Counted from the stretch's first letter, positions 37,815 through 46,299 are shown. The stretch: DNA of 64,000 nt from Curvibacter sp. CHRR-16 (GCF_018474005.1 NZ_JAHCSH010000002.1:620001-684000), one strand, 5' to 3'. The notes: a model not told the origin generated them from the letters alone. Numbers and translations are program-made.

Positions 37815-39026
37815 ATGACTGCTCGCCGCCGCTTTTTGCAAGGTGTAGGGGTCGGCGCACTGGCCAGCTTGGCCGCAGGCGCCGCCTTCTGGAAATTCAC
37901 CGACCCCACCCGCCAAACGCAACCCTTTTACGGGCTGCACCAGTCGGGCATCACCAACTTGCAACCGGCAGCAGGCATGGTGGTGGCGTTTGATGTGCTG
38001 GCCAAAGACAAGGCCCAGCTCACCGACCTGTTCAAACTGCTCACCGAGCGCATCGCCTTCCTGACCACAGGCGGCAGTGCCCCGTCCGTCGATGCCAAGC
38101 TGCCCCCCATGGACAGCGGTATCTTGGGCAACACCGTATACCCCGACAACCTCACCATCACCGTATCGGTAGGCGCTAGCTTGTTTGACCAGCGCTTTGG
38201 CTTGGCCGAACGCCGCCCCAAGCACCTGATACGCATGGAAGGTTTTCCCAACGACCAGCTCAACCCCGCTGAATGCCACGGCGACCTGATGCTGCAGTTC
38301 TGCGCCAACAGCGCGCAAACCAATTTGCACGCCCTGCGCGACATCATCAAAAACGCGCCCAAACTCCTCGCTCCGCGCTGGAAACTGGAAGGCTTTTTGC
38401 CCCCGCACCAAGTCCCTAACCCGTTTGGCTTTCACACGCCGCACAACTTTCTGGGCTTCAAAGACGGCACCGGCAACCTCGACATCTTTGACGAAGCGCT
38501 CATGAACCAACTCGTCTGGGTCAACCCCGAGCACCAAGACGTGGGCTGGGCCACTGGCGGCAGCTACCAAGCCGTGCGCATCATCCGCAACCTCGTCGAG
38601 CGCTGGGACCGCACCCCCCTAGGCGAGCAAGAGAGTCTGATCGGCCGCAAAAAAGACAGCGGCGCTCTGCTGGGCCACAAGCACGAATTCGAAGAGGCCG
38701 ACTACGGCCAACACCCCGACACCTCGGCTGTGCCAAGTAACGCCCACATCCGCCTAGCCAACCCGCGCACCATGGCCACACAAAAACACCGCATCCTGCG
38801 CCGTGGCTATAACTACTCGCGCGGCATCACGCCAGCCGGACAACTGGATATGGGCCTGCTCTTCATCTGCTACCAAGCCAACCTGACCGACGGCTTTATC
38901 CACGTGCAAAACCAACTCAATGGCGAAGAGCTGGAGGAATACATCAAACCCACGGGCGGCGGCTACTACTTTGCCCTGCCCGGCGTGCAGCGTGGCGACT
39001 ATCTGGGCCACAGCCTCTTGGCCTGA
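37815..39026 (+). CDS. efeB: EfeB deferrochelatase / DyP-type haem peroxidase
   Basis: EfeB is a periplasmic haem peroxidase of the DyP family linked to iron oxidation or extraction of iron from haem. The 403-residue product has a twin-arginine signal (MTARRRFLQGVGVGALASLA), the GxxDG signature in LGFKDGTGNLD, and the proximal-His region NAHIRLANPR. It ends with the family tail YYFALPGVQRGDYLG. It lies 14 bases after efeO and is followed directly by a cytochrome b561 gene. Confidence 0.95.
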   Translation: MTARRRFLQGVGVGALASLAAGAAFWKFTDPTRQTQPFYGLHQSGITNLQPAAGMVVAFDVLAKDKAQLTDLFKLLTERIAFLTTGGSAPSVDAKLPPMDSGILGNTVYPDNLTITVSVGASLFDQRFGLAERRPKHLIRMEGFPNDQLNPAECHGDLMLQFCANSAQTNLHALRDIIKNAPKLLAPRWKLEGFLPPHQVPNPFGFHTPHNFLGFKDGTGNLDIFDEALMNQLVWVNPEHQDVGWATGGSYQAVRIIRNLVERWDRTPLGEQESLIGRKKDSGALLGHKHEFEEADYGQHPDTSAVPSNAHIRLANPRTMATQKHRILRRGYNYSRGITPAGQLDMGLLFICYQANLTDGFIHVQNQLNGEELEEYIKPTGGGYYFALPGVQRGDYLGHSLLA

Positions 39027-39038
39027 GTGGAGAGTCCT

Positions 39039-39566
39039 GTGAGCACCCCTGCACCAGCCCACTACGACCTGTTCACGCGCCTGACGCACTGGCTCACGGC
39101 CGGGGTCATCATCACCGCCATCACCATTGGCTTGTTCTTCAACGTGATGGGCGAAACCGCCTTCCAGTTCTTTGGCACGCTCAACAAGTCGCTGGGCACC
39201 GCCATCCTGCCGCTCATCGTGCTGCGCTACGTGTGGCGCTGGCTGCGCCCGCAGCCCGCTTACCCAGCCAGCATGTCCGCGCTCAACCGCTGGGTGGCGC
39301 GCATCCACCACGAACTGTTTTACCTGCTCATCTTCGCTGTGGAGTTGAGTGGCCTGTTCATGATCAAGAGCGGCTTCTTCGTCTTTTGGCTCATCTACGT
39401 GCCAGCCCCCATCAAAGACTTGGAGTGGAACTACCGCTTTGCCACGGTGCACACCTGGGGCATCGCCCTGCTGTGCGCCATGCTCGCCCTGCACCTGGCC
39501 GCCGTGGCTTGGCACTGGCGCCAAGGGCGGCGTGAGGTGCTGTATCGCATGCTGCCGCAGCGCTAG
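39039..39566 (+). CDS. Cytochrome b561-type membrane protein
   Basis: The 175-residue protein has four membrane helices. Paired histidines, DLFTRLTHWLTAG in helix 1, HHELFYLLIFAVELSG in the middle and TVHTWGIALLCAMLALHLAAVAWHW-type residues in helix 4, would bind two b haems. I choose the GTG at 39039, which has GGAGAG about five bases upstream; a GTG at 39027 is also in frame. Being the fourth gene of the efe cluster, it might pass quinol electrons to the periplasmic EfeB. That link is inferred from position only. Confidence 0.85.
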   Translation: MSTPAPAHYDLFTRLTHWLTAGVIITAITIGLFFNVMGETAFQFFGTLNKSLGTAILPLIVLRYVWRWLRPQPAYPASMSALNRWVARIHHELFYLLIFAVELSGLFMIKSGFFVFWLIYVPAPIKDLEWNYRFATVHTWGIALLCAMLALHLAAVAWHWRQGRREVLYRMLPQR

Positions 39567-39581
39567 ATCAACAATGCGGTG

Positions 39582-40112
39582 CTAGCCCAACACCCAATTC
39601 TTTAGCGTACGGGCAGGGTATATGTTTGGCTTCAATCGGTAATGCGCTGAACCACAACACATATCAAATAACAATTTCACTTCAACCAGTGTTTCCTTGA
39701 TTACTGACAACGGAACACCGATGTTTTTGTCCAACAAAGAGCAATCGTTGTGGCACAAAACTTTATGTCGAATAATTAAGGTTTTTTTACAAAGCAATTT
39801 TGCCTTTCCCCATTGCTTATTCAAAATTTCCTGATTTTCCGTGGATTCCGGCGCCAATCTCACCAAGTGGCGTAAGCTCACATTTTTATTGCCTTGCCTA
39901 TCCTCATCAGGATCAAATAATTTCGCAATTTCTATAATTATTTTATCGATCAACAATGCCTGATGCTGAGCAAAGAAGGCACCAGCATTATTATTCAACT
40001 GATCCACCAAGACTGAATTGGCATAAATCTCTTCTAGGGTATAAACCAGTGTCTCTATTTCACACAAAAAAGTAAAAACACTGGTTCGCATATCTTCGTA
40101 ATTTACTTTCAT
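39582..40112 (-). CDS. AbiU2-like HEPN-domain protein (putative toxin or abortive-infection protein)
   Basis: The protein has 176 residues from the ATG at 40112 (GGGG eight bases upstream; a GTG at 40118 overlapping the upstream stop is an alternative). It is mostly helical, without signal or membrane segments. IEIAKLFDPDEDRQGNKNVSLRHL (about 60-83, quoted in part: AKLFDPDE, NKNVSLRHL) and IIRHKVLCHND (113-123) resemble the AbiU2 subgroup of HEPN proteins. R115 and H121 give the R-x5-H spacing of HEPN ribonucleases. It forms an operon with the DUF2971 gene, 2 bases downstream of its stop. The DNA is AT-richer than its flanks, suggesting transfer. The activity is inferred and untested. Confidence 0.6.
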   Translation of the reverse strand: MKVNYEDMRTSVFTFLCEIETLVYTLEEIYANSVLVDQLNNNAGAFFAQHQALLIDKIIIEIAKLFDPDEDRQGNKNVSLRHLVRLAPESTENQEILNKQWGKAKLLCKKTLIIRHKVLCHNDCSLLDKNIGVPLSVIKETLVEVKLLFDMCCGSAHYRLKPNIYPARTLKNWVLG

Positions 40113-40114
40113 TC

Positions 40115-40852
40115 TCACAACCCCATTGGCATATCTGGATCAAGCGACCAACTGCGGGAAGATACCCGACACCTTTTAAGCCGCGCATCTGGCGCTAACT
40201 TAATGAGCTCTTTCTCAATCTCTGGACAAGTCCTGCAGCCCAAATAGATTTCCGGAACTGATAAATCGGGCACACGCACGATGCATTCATCGTCATTCCT
40301 ATACTGCGGGCAGTAGTTTGTAAGCCGTTTTCGATGCTTGATAACGCGCACTTCCTCCTCATAAGACCAGTCGGATGATTTGTACAAAAAAAGACGCTGC
40401 AAGCGTTCTTGCTCTTCATACGCAAAAAACTCCGGACACTGAAAATCTTCTAGTTCCGTCCCAGGCATCTCATACGCATAAAAAGGCTTTGTCTTGGTAT
40501 AGACGATACTGCCATGCTGTATCGGCAGAACACATTCTTCGGAACTTGAAAAGAAGGGAGTATTGACCTTTAGCCCCAGGACAACCCCCTTATGCTGCTC
40601 AGCATAATGCGCCCACATCACGGGGTTTAAAGGACTTCGGGTAAGACAAAAAACAAATGCTTCCCACTTATACCAGTCGAGCAGCACATTTTCCCTTGAC
40701 GAGATGTATCGCTCGTTGTCATCCGGATCATATGTTAGAGCCGCCTTCCCCTCGAAAGGGTCATTAAAAGCATCGATACGCGCCATTTGAATGGTCTTAT
40801 CACGCAGCACTTTCTCTGCGTGCTCTGCCTTCATGTATTTATAAAGAATCAT
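40115..40852 (-). CDS. DUF2971 family protein
   Basis: The 245-residue cytoplasmic protein matches the DUF2971 pattern. The N-terminal ILYKYMKAEHAEKVL is followed by IDAFNDPFEGK (26-36), then FCLTRSPLNPVMWAHYAEQH (68-87) and KGVVLGLKV. The C-terminal half (LYKSSDWSYEEEVRVI) is also typical. The family has no established biochemical role; from memory, members are often found in variable or defence-rich regions. A good GGAGGG lies nine bases before the ATG, inside a pair of GACTGCA direct repeats. It is followed at once by the HEPN gene. Confidence 0.78.
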   Translation of the reverse strand: MILYKYMKAEHAEKVLRDKTIQMARIDAFNDPFEGKAALTYDPDDNERYISSRENVLLDWYKWEAFVFCLTRSPLNPVMWAHYAEQHKGVVLGLKVNTPFFSSSEECVLPIQHGSIVYTKTKPFYAYEMPGTELEDFQCPEFFAYEEQERLQRLFLYKSSDWSYEEEVRVIKHRKRLTNYCPQYRNDDECIVRVPDLSVPEIYLGCRTCPEIEKELIKLAPDARLKRCRVSSRSWSLDPDMPMGL

Positions 40853-40854
40853 CC

Positions 40855-40882
40855 TGCAGTCCCTCCACTACATATTGCAGTC
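40855..40882 (-). promoter_or_regulatory. Direct repeat GACTGCA x2 before the DUF2971-HEPN operon
   Basis: On the minus strand GACTGCA occurs at 40882-40876 and 40861-40855, 21 bp (two helical turns) apart. The second copy lies between the Shine-Dalgarno and the start codon. This is a plausible autoregulatory operator of a toxin-antitoxin-like operon, though two 7-mers can also recur by chance. Confidence 0.35.
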
Positions 40883-41020
40883 ACTCAAAACGCCGTCTTC
40901 ATTCTGTCGATGTCCCAAGCACTGCAAATCATTTCCGAAAATTGAGCTACCCCGGCAAGTGCGCGGGGATTATGGGCCACTACACTTGCCCCCGTTACAA
41001 CCCTTTTTTCGAGACAGACC

Positions 41021-41833
41021 ATGGCAACACGCATTGCATTCATCGGCGGGGGCAATATGGCCAGCGCCATCATTGGGGGGCTGTTGCGCCAGGGCTTTGG
41101 CGTGGCAGACATACTGGTGGTGGAACCCTACGAGCCCACGCGCGCCAAGCTGCTGCAAGACTTTGGCCTGCAAGCCCTGCCCGAGTGCGGCCCCACGCTG
41201 CAGGGGGCCGGCATGGTGGTGTGGGCGGTCAAGCCGCAAACCTTTAAGGACGCGGCCGCCGCTGCCGCGCCCTACACCGCAGCAGCCCTGCACCTGAGCG
41301 TGGCCGCAGGTATACCGAGCAGCAGCATCGCCCGCTGGGTGGGCACCGAGCGCGTGGTGCGCACCATGCCCAACACGCCAGCGCTCATAGGCAAAGGCAT
41401 CACCGGCGTGTACGCCCGCCCTGCCGTGACCGAGGCCGACCGCACTTTGGCCGAGCAGGTGGTACGCACCACGGGCGACTGCGTGTGGCTGGACAACGAA
41501 GGCCAGCTGGACACCGTGACCGCGCTGTCTGGCTCTGGCCCGGCCTATTTCTTTTACTTCATGGAAGCCATGACGCAAGCGGGCACCGAACTGGGCCTGT
41601 CAGCCGAGCAAGCCTACCGCTTGGCCGTGGCCACCTGCGTGGGCGCGGGCGAGCTGGCCAAGGCTTCGCCCGAGCCCGCCAGCGTGTTGCGCGAGCGCGT
41701 CACGTCCAAAGGCGGCACCACGTATGCTGCGCTGACCAGCATGCAAACCAGTGGTGTGGCCGATAGTTTTGTCCGCGCCATGCACGCCGCGCACCAGCGT
41801 GCTGGGGAACTTGGGCGCGAATTCGGGGTCTAG
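41021..41833 (+). CDS. proC: Pyrroline-5-carboxylate reductase
   Basis: ProC catalyses the last step of proline synthesis. The 270-residue product has the NAD(P)-binding IAFIGGGNMASAIIGGLL (residues 5-22), VRTMPNTPALIGKG, and the family signature region ALSGSGPAYFFYFMEAMTQA and TSKGGTTYAALTSM. Length is normal. It faces away from the DUF2971 operon; the 168-base spacer must contain both promoters. Confidence 0.97.
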   Translation: MATRIAFIGGGNMASAIIGGLLRQGFGVADILVVEPYEPTRAKLLQDFGLQALPECGPTLQGAGMVVWAVKPQTFKDAAAAAAPYTAAALHLSVAAGIPSSSIARWVGTERVVRTMPNTPALIGKGITGVYARPAVTEADRTLAEQVVRTTGDCVWLDNEGQLDTVTALSGSGPAYFFYFMEAMTQAGTELGLSAEQAYRLAVATCVGAGELAKASPEPASVLRERVTSKGGTTYAALTSMQTSGVADSFVRAMHAAHQRAGELGREFGV

Positions 41834-41926
41834 ACCGACACGCCAAGCGCTGCCGTCCGAAAACTGGGCACTGAGCTTGGCACTGGACTTGGTTGGTTCG
41901 CGGCCCTGCCTGCAAAGGAGACTCCT

Positions 41927-43528
41927 ATGCACCGTCGGCAATGGTTGATGCGCAGCGCTTCTGTGCCGCTGCTCTCGGGTTTATCGGGCATGACTGGCTT
42001 GGCAGGCCTCTCGGCTCTGTCGGGCTGTGCCACCCCCAGCCAGTATGCAGGCCCGGCTGATGGCAACGGCGCGCTATCCACCTTGCAAACACCGGAGCAG
42101 CGCTACCGCTGGCTCAACCGCGTGAGCTGGGGTGCCACCAGCAGCAGCGAGCGCGAGCTAGAGCGCGCAGGCCCTGGCGCGTGGCTACGCCAGCAACTGC
42201 AGGCCGACCCCAAAGCACCCATGCCTTATGGCGTGCAAGCCAGCATAGACGCCATGACCATCAGCCAACTGGCGCTAGACCCCCTGGCCCTGCGCATGGA
42301 AGCGCAGCGCAAAGCCGCCGACGATCTGCGCGACGACGAGGCCAAGAAAACCGCCCAGCGCGCCTACCAAGACGAGCTGACGCGCCTCTCCCGCGAATCA
42401 GCCCAGCGCCACCTGCTGCGCGCGCTGTACAGCCCACACCAAGTGCTGGAGCAAATGGCGTGGTTCTGGTTCAACCACTTCAGCGTGCACCTGTACAAGC
42501 ACAACGTGCGCGCCCTCATCCCCGACTACGAGGCCACGCTGCGCCAGCACGCGCTGGGCCGCTTCAGTGACTTGCTTACCGCGGCCAGCCTGCACCCGGC
42601 CATGCTGCGCTACTTGGACAACGAGCAAAACGCGGTGGGCAAGATCAACGAAAACCAAGCCCGCGAGATGCTGGAACTGCACGCGCTGGGCGTGGACGCG
42701 GGCTACACCCAGCAAGACGTGCAAGAGCTGGCCCGTGTGCTGACGGGCGTGGGCGTGACCTTCCGGGGCGAAGACGCCAAAGTGCGCCCCGAGCTGCAGC
42801 GCTACTACGTGCGCCAGGGCTTGTTCGAGTTCCACCCCGGCCGGCACGACTTCCAACCCAAGACGCTGCTGGGCCAGCGCATCGAAGGCGGTGGACTGGG
42901 CGAGGTCACTAGTGCTATCAAATTGATAGCTGGCCAAGCAAGCGCAGCAAGCTTTGTGAGCCAAAAGCTTGCCAAATTCTGGCTGGCCGATGAACCACCA
43001 GCCAGCTTGGTGCAGCGCATGGTGGCCATGTGGAAGCAGACCGATGGCGACATTGCCCGCGTGCTGCACACCCTCTTTACCGCGCCCGAGTTTGTGCAGG
43101 CCCCGGGCACCAAATTCAAAGACCCGGTGCGCTACGTCGTCAGCGCCGTGCGGCTGGCGTACGACGACAAGCCCGTGCTCAATGTCAACCCCATGATCAA
43201 CTGGATCAACCGCATGGGCGAGCCGCTGTACGGGCGCGTCACGCCCGATGGCTACCCGCTGGTGGCGTCCGGCTGGGACAGTGCAGGCCAACTGGCCACG
43301 CGCTTTGAGATCGCCAAAGCCATCGGCTCGGGCAGCGCGGGGCTGTTCAAGACCGATGGGCCGCAACCCACCGAGCGCGCCGCCTTTCCGCAACTGGCCA
43401 ACGCGCTGTACTACCGCGTGCTGCAAGGCACGCTCACCACCAGCACCCGCACAGCGCTGGAACAGGCCACTTCGCCCCAAGAATGGAACACGCTGCTGCT
43501 GGCATCGCCCGAATTCATGGTGCGCTGA
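41927..43528 (+). CDS. DUF1800 family protein
   Basis: The 533-residue protein has a signal peptide with an Arg-rich start and a lipobox-like LSALSGC near residue 29, so it is probably exported and lipidated. The DUF1800 domain shows RYRWLNRVSWGATSSSERE, WFWFNHFSVH, NENQAREMLELHALGVDAGY and the C-terminal GYPLVASGWDSAGQLATRFE. DUF1800 genes are regularly next to DUF1501 genes, as here (43 bases apart). The biochemical role is unknown. Codons near 42913-42966 coincide with a dispersed repeat. Confidence 0.9.
   Translation: MHRRQWLMRSASVPLLSGLSGMTGLAGLSALSGCATPSQYAGPADGNGALSTLQTPEQRYRWLNRVSWGATSSSERELERAGPGAWLRQQLQADPKAPMPYGVQASIDAMTISQLALDPLALRMEAQRKAADDLRDDEAKKTAQRAYQDELTRLSRESAQRHLLRALYSPHQVLEQMAWFWFNHFSVHLYKHNVRALIPDYEATLRQHALGRFSDLLTAASLHPAMLRYLDNEQNAVGKINENQAREMLELHALGVDAGYTQQDVQELARVLTGVGVTFRGEDAKVRPELQRYYVRQGLFEFHPGRHDFQPKTLLGQRIEGGGLGEVTSAIKLIAGQASAASFVSQKLAKFWLADEPPASLVQRMVAMWKQTDGDIARVLHTLFTAPEFVQAPGTKFKDPVRYVVSAVRLAYDDKPVLNVNPMINWINRMGEPLYGRVTPDGYPLVASGWDSAGQLATRFEIAKAIGSGSAGLFKTDGPQPTERAAFPQLANALYYRVLQGTLTTSTRTALEQATSPQEWNTLLLASPEFMVR
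42913..42966 (+). repeat. Dispersed ~56-bp repeat, copy inside the DUF1800 gene
   Basis: Begins TGCTATCAAATTGATAGC, whose ends GCTATCAA / TTGATAGC are a perfect inverted repeat, and continues with AAGCAAGCGCAGCAAGC. It aligns without gaps to the copies in dapF and rlmI, and is read in the same frame of the element as in rlmI (AIKLIAGQASAASFVSQ). Confidence 0.6.
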
Positions 43529-43571
43529 ACAACGGCGCACACAAGGCGCTACGGTTTGAAGGAGACATGGC

Positions 43572-44831
43572 ATGACACCGTTCACCGACCGACTCACGAT
43601 ATCCCGCCGCATGTGGCTGACTTGGGCTGCGGGCAGCAGCTCTGCATCGACCATGGCAGCGACCAACGCCCCACACAGCAACGAGCAGCCGCGCTTGCTG
43701 TTCGTGTTTTTGCGCGGCGGCATGGATGCCAACAACCTGCTGGTGCCCACCAGCAGCAGTTTTTATTACGAGTCGCGCCCGGGCATTGCCATTGCCAAAC
43801 CGTCCAGCGACCTGGCCAGCGCGCTGCCGCTGACCAGCGACTGGGGCCTGCACCCGGCGCTGCGCGACACGGTGTACCCGCTGTGGCAGCAGGGTGAGGC
43901 GGCGTTCGTGCCCTTTAGCGGCACGCACGATATTTCGCGCAGCCACTTCGAGACGCAAGACAGCATCGAGCTGGGCCAGTGGGGCGCGCCGCGCACGCAG
44001 TTTGGCTCGGGCTTTCTGAATCGGCTGGCCAGCGTGCTGGGGCAAGGCAGCGCGCAGCGTTTGGCCTCTAACAACGCAGCCCCGATAGCCTCACCGATTG
44101 CCTTTACCGACCAGCTGCCCGTGGCCATGCAGGGCGACTTGCGCGTGCCCAACGTGAGCCTGCGCAACCTGGCCAAACCATCGGTGGATGCGCGGCAAAG
44201 CCAACTGATTGCCAGCATGTACCAAGGCACGCCGCTGCAAAACAGCGTGCGCGACGGCTTTGCCGTGCGCGACCAAGTGCTGCAAGCCCTGCGCGAAGAG
44301 ATGGACGCCGCCAGCCGGGGGGCCATCTCGGCCAAAGGGTTTGAGCTGGAAGCGCGCCGCATCGCCCGCCTGCTGCGCGAGGACTACCGCATCGGCTTTG
44401 TGGACATTGGCGGTTGGGACACCCACGTGGCCCAAGGCGGTGCCACCGGCTACCTAGCCAGCCGCTTGGACGAACTGGGCCAAGGCCTGGCCACGCTGGC
44501 GCGAGAGCTAGGCCCGGTGTGGCGCAGCACGGTGGTGGTGGTCATGAGCGAGTTTGGCCGCACCTTCCGCGAGAACGGCAACCGGGGCACCGACCACGGC
44601 CACGGCAGCGTGATGTGGGTGCTGGGCGGTGGCGTGCGCGGCCAGCAGGTGGTTGGGCAGCAGCAGGCCATCACGGCCAACACCCTGTTCCAAAACCGCG
44701 ACATGCCCGTGCTCAACGAATACCGCAGCGTGCTGGCTGGCCTGTTCACACGCCAGTGGGGCTTATCTGCCAGCCAGCTGCAAACCGTGTTCCCCGGCTA
44801 CGCGGGGGCGGTGGATGTGGGCTTGGTCTAA
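43572..44831 (+). CDS. DUF1501 family protein (twin-arginine exported)
   Basis: The 419-residue protein has an N-terminal twin-arginine-like segment ISRRMWLTWAAGSSSA. The DUF1501 fold, related to alkaline-phosphatase/sulfatase proteins, shows LLFVFLRGGMDANNLLVPTS, FSGTHDISRSHFETQD, VDIGGWDTHVAQGGATG and VVVMSEFGRTFRENGNRGTD followed by HGHGSVMWVLGGG. The conserved His/Asp residues suggest metal binding. It is partnered with the DUF1800 gene just upstream. No enzymatic activity is established for the family. Confidence 0.9.
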   Translation: MTPFTDRLTISRRMWLTWAAGSSSASTMAATNAPHSNEQPRLLFVFLRGGMDANNLLVPTSSSFYYESRPGIAIAKPSSDLASALPLTSDWGLHPALRDTVYPLWQQGEAAFVPFSGTHDISRSHFETQDSIELGQWGAPRTQFGSGFLNRLASVLGQGSAQRLASNNAAPIASPIAFTDQLPVAMQGDLRVPNVSLRNLAKPSVDARQSQLIASMYQGTPLQNSVRDGFAVRDQVLQALREEMDAASRGAISAKGFELEARRIARLLREDYRIGFVDIGGWDTHVAQGGATGYLASRLDELGQGLATLARELGPVWRSTVVVVMSEFGRTFRENGNRGTDHGHGSVMWVLGGGVRGQQVVGQQQAITANTLFQNRDMPVLNEYRSVLAGLFTRQWGLSASQLQTVFPGYAGAVDVGLV

Positions 44832-44838
44832 AGCATCT

Positions 44839-45402
44839 TCATGGCTTGGCTGCTGGGCGGCCATAAGTAGCCGTGAAACGGGCTGTGGCCAAGGTATTGG
44901 CATTGATCATGTAACCAGCCAGCGCCGCCGTTGCATTGCTTGGTAAATCAATCTTGTCCACCTTCAGTGCATGCACCTTGAAGATGTAGCGGTGCGGCTT
45001 ATCCCCCGGTGGAGGACACACACCACCCCAACCGGACACACCATAGTCGTTGCGGACATGGCTTGCACCTGCTGGCAAATGGGCACCGCCTTCAGCACCT
45101 GCATTAGCCTCTAGCGCTGACACATCAGCTGGCACATTTATCACCAGCCAATGCCACCAGCCCGAACCGGTGGGGGCATCGGGGTCGTACACCGTCACGG
45201 CAAAGCTCTTGGTTCCTGCAGGCACATGGCTCCACTGCAATGTGGGCGATTGGTTATCGCCTGCGCATCCAAAACCGTTGAATTCAAACTTCTTAGCCAT
45301 CGGACTGGCTGCCTTGATCTCTGGGCTGTGCACTGCAAAGCCTGCGGAATAAGACAGAGCGCTAGCACCAAGGAGTGCGGCTGCCAAAAGGGTGTGCTTC
45401 AT
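44839..45402 (-). CDS. YbhB/YbcL-type PEBP (Raf kinase inhibitor-like) protein, secreted
   Basis: The 187-residue protein has a cleavable signal peptide (MKHTLLAAALLGASALSYSA). The phosphatidylethanolamine-binding fold shows CAGDNQSPTLQWSHVPAGTK, VTVYDPDAPTGSGWWHWLV and GVCPPPGDKPHRYIFKVHAL. The bacterial role of periplasmic members is not settled. It is convergent with the DUF1501 gene (7 bases apart). Confidence 0.9.
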   Translation of the reverse strand: MKHTLLAAALLGASALSYSAGFAVHSPEIKAASPMAKKFEFNGFGCAGDNQSPTLQWSHVPAGTKSFAVTVYDPDAPTGSGWWHWLVINVPADVSALEANAGAEGGAHLPAGASHVRNDYGVSGWGGVCPPPGDKPHRYIFKVHALKVDKIDLPSNATAALAGYMINANTLATARFTATYGRPAAKP

Positions 45403-45516
45403 AGGATAGTTCCATTGCGAGTTAAGGTATCTCGATCATGGAACAAGGCTGCTTATTCGATTAGCCCCAAACCATCAATTGCTGTGCAATACCAAGCAAC
45501 ACCGCCGCCCTCAGCC

Positions 45517-46299
45517 TCAGGGTCTGAGATGGGAAGGCGCGTAACCAAAGCGCTGTCTGAATGCGGAAGTGAAGCGGCTGTGTGATTCATAGCCGCAGCG
45601 CATCGCTATGTCAGACACTTGGAAGTCCGTGCCTTGCAGCAGAGCCATGGCCGTTTCAAGCCGCACTTCTCGCACACAGCGACTGGCCGAGGTTCCCTCC
45701 AGCGCCAATCGGCGTTGCAAGGTGCTAGCGCTCAAATGAAACGCCTGTGCCAAATCATCCACCGTCCAACTCGCATGGGGCCTCTGTCTGACCACCCGGC
45801 ATACCCTATCTTCCCAAGTCAACTCCCGTGGTGGCGCAAACACCAGCCCCCGCTCCGCCAGCAAGAGCAACACCTCCAAAACCCGATGCTCACGCATGGC
45901 GTCGGACATATCTGGCTCCAGCAAGGCCGCCATGGCGCGGCTGCACACAGTCAAAAAATCTGCGTCCGCTTCGCTCGATGCACAAGCCTGCACCGGGGGG
46001 GCCGCGGTAAATTGCCCAAAACGGTCGTAAAAGCGCTCTATGGTATGTGGAGCGAAACCAATTACCCGTGCTTCGTAATTAGCATCAGCCGCAGGCTCGT
46101 TGACGATGTCCCACTGGGTTGCGCGCGCCAAAAGGAGTGCCTGCCCGGCGGTGAACTGCACCTCCCCCGAAGGGGCTCGCAAGCGTTTTCGACCTGACAC
46201 CACCCAGCCCACTTGGTCATCACGCACCATGGCCGTGCGAACACTGTGAAGTACGGAGGAGCGGATGTGCAAAAAGGCGGCACCGACAAACTGGTTCAT
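45517..46299 (-). CDS. AraC-family transcriptional regulator
   Basis: The 260-residue protein has an N-terminal cupin-like sensing region (about 1-140). The C-terminal AraC DNA-binding domain has two helix-turn-helix units: WTVDDLAQAFHLSASTLQRR (about 172-191) and FQVSDIAMRCGYESHSRFTS followed by AFRQRFGYAPSHLR. It lies 114 bases upstream of the PEBP gene on the same strand, which it might control. The effector is unknown. Confidence 0.9.
   Translation of the reverse strand: MNQFVGAAFLHIRSSVLHSVRTAMVRDDQVGWVVSGRKRLRAPSGEVQFTAGQALLLARATQWDIVNEPAADANYEARVIGFAPHTIERFYDRFGQFTAAPPVQACASSEADADFLTVCSRAMAALLEPDMSDAMREHRVLEVLLLLAERGLVFAPPRELTWEDRVCRVVRQRPHASWTVDDLAQAFHLSASTLQRRLALEGTSASRCVREVRLETAMALLQGTDFQVSDIAMRCGYESHSRFTSAFRQRFGYAPSHLRP

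Noticed and set aside
38168..38205. GGCGCTAGCTTGTTTGAC in efeB as a repeat copy
   Set aside because: It encodes the conserved VGASLFDQRFGLA stretch of DyP peroxidases and lacks the repeat's end segments.
42398..43750. 450-codon minus-strand open frame opposite the DUF1800 gene
   Set aside because: Antisense shadow of a well-supported coding gene in GC-rich DNA.
45108..45125. CCTCTAGCGCT in the PEBP gene as a fourth copy of the dispersed repeat
   Set aside because: Only a short core matches; the flanks lack the TGCT start, ATAGC and AAGC spacing seen in the three accepted copies.
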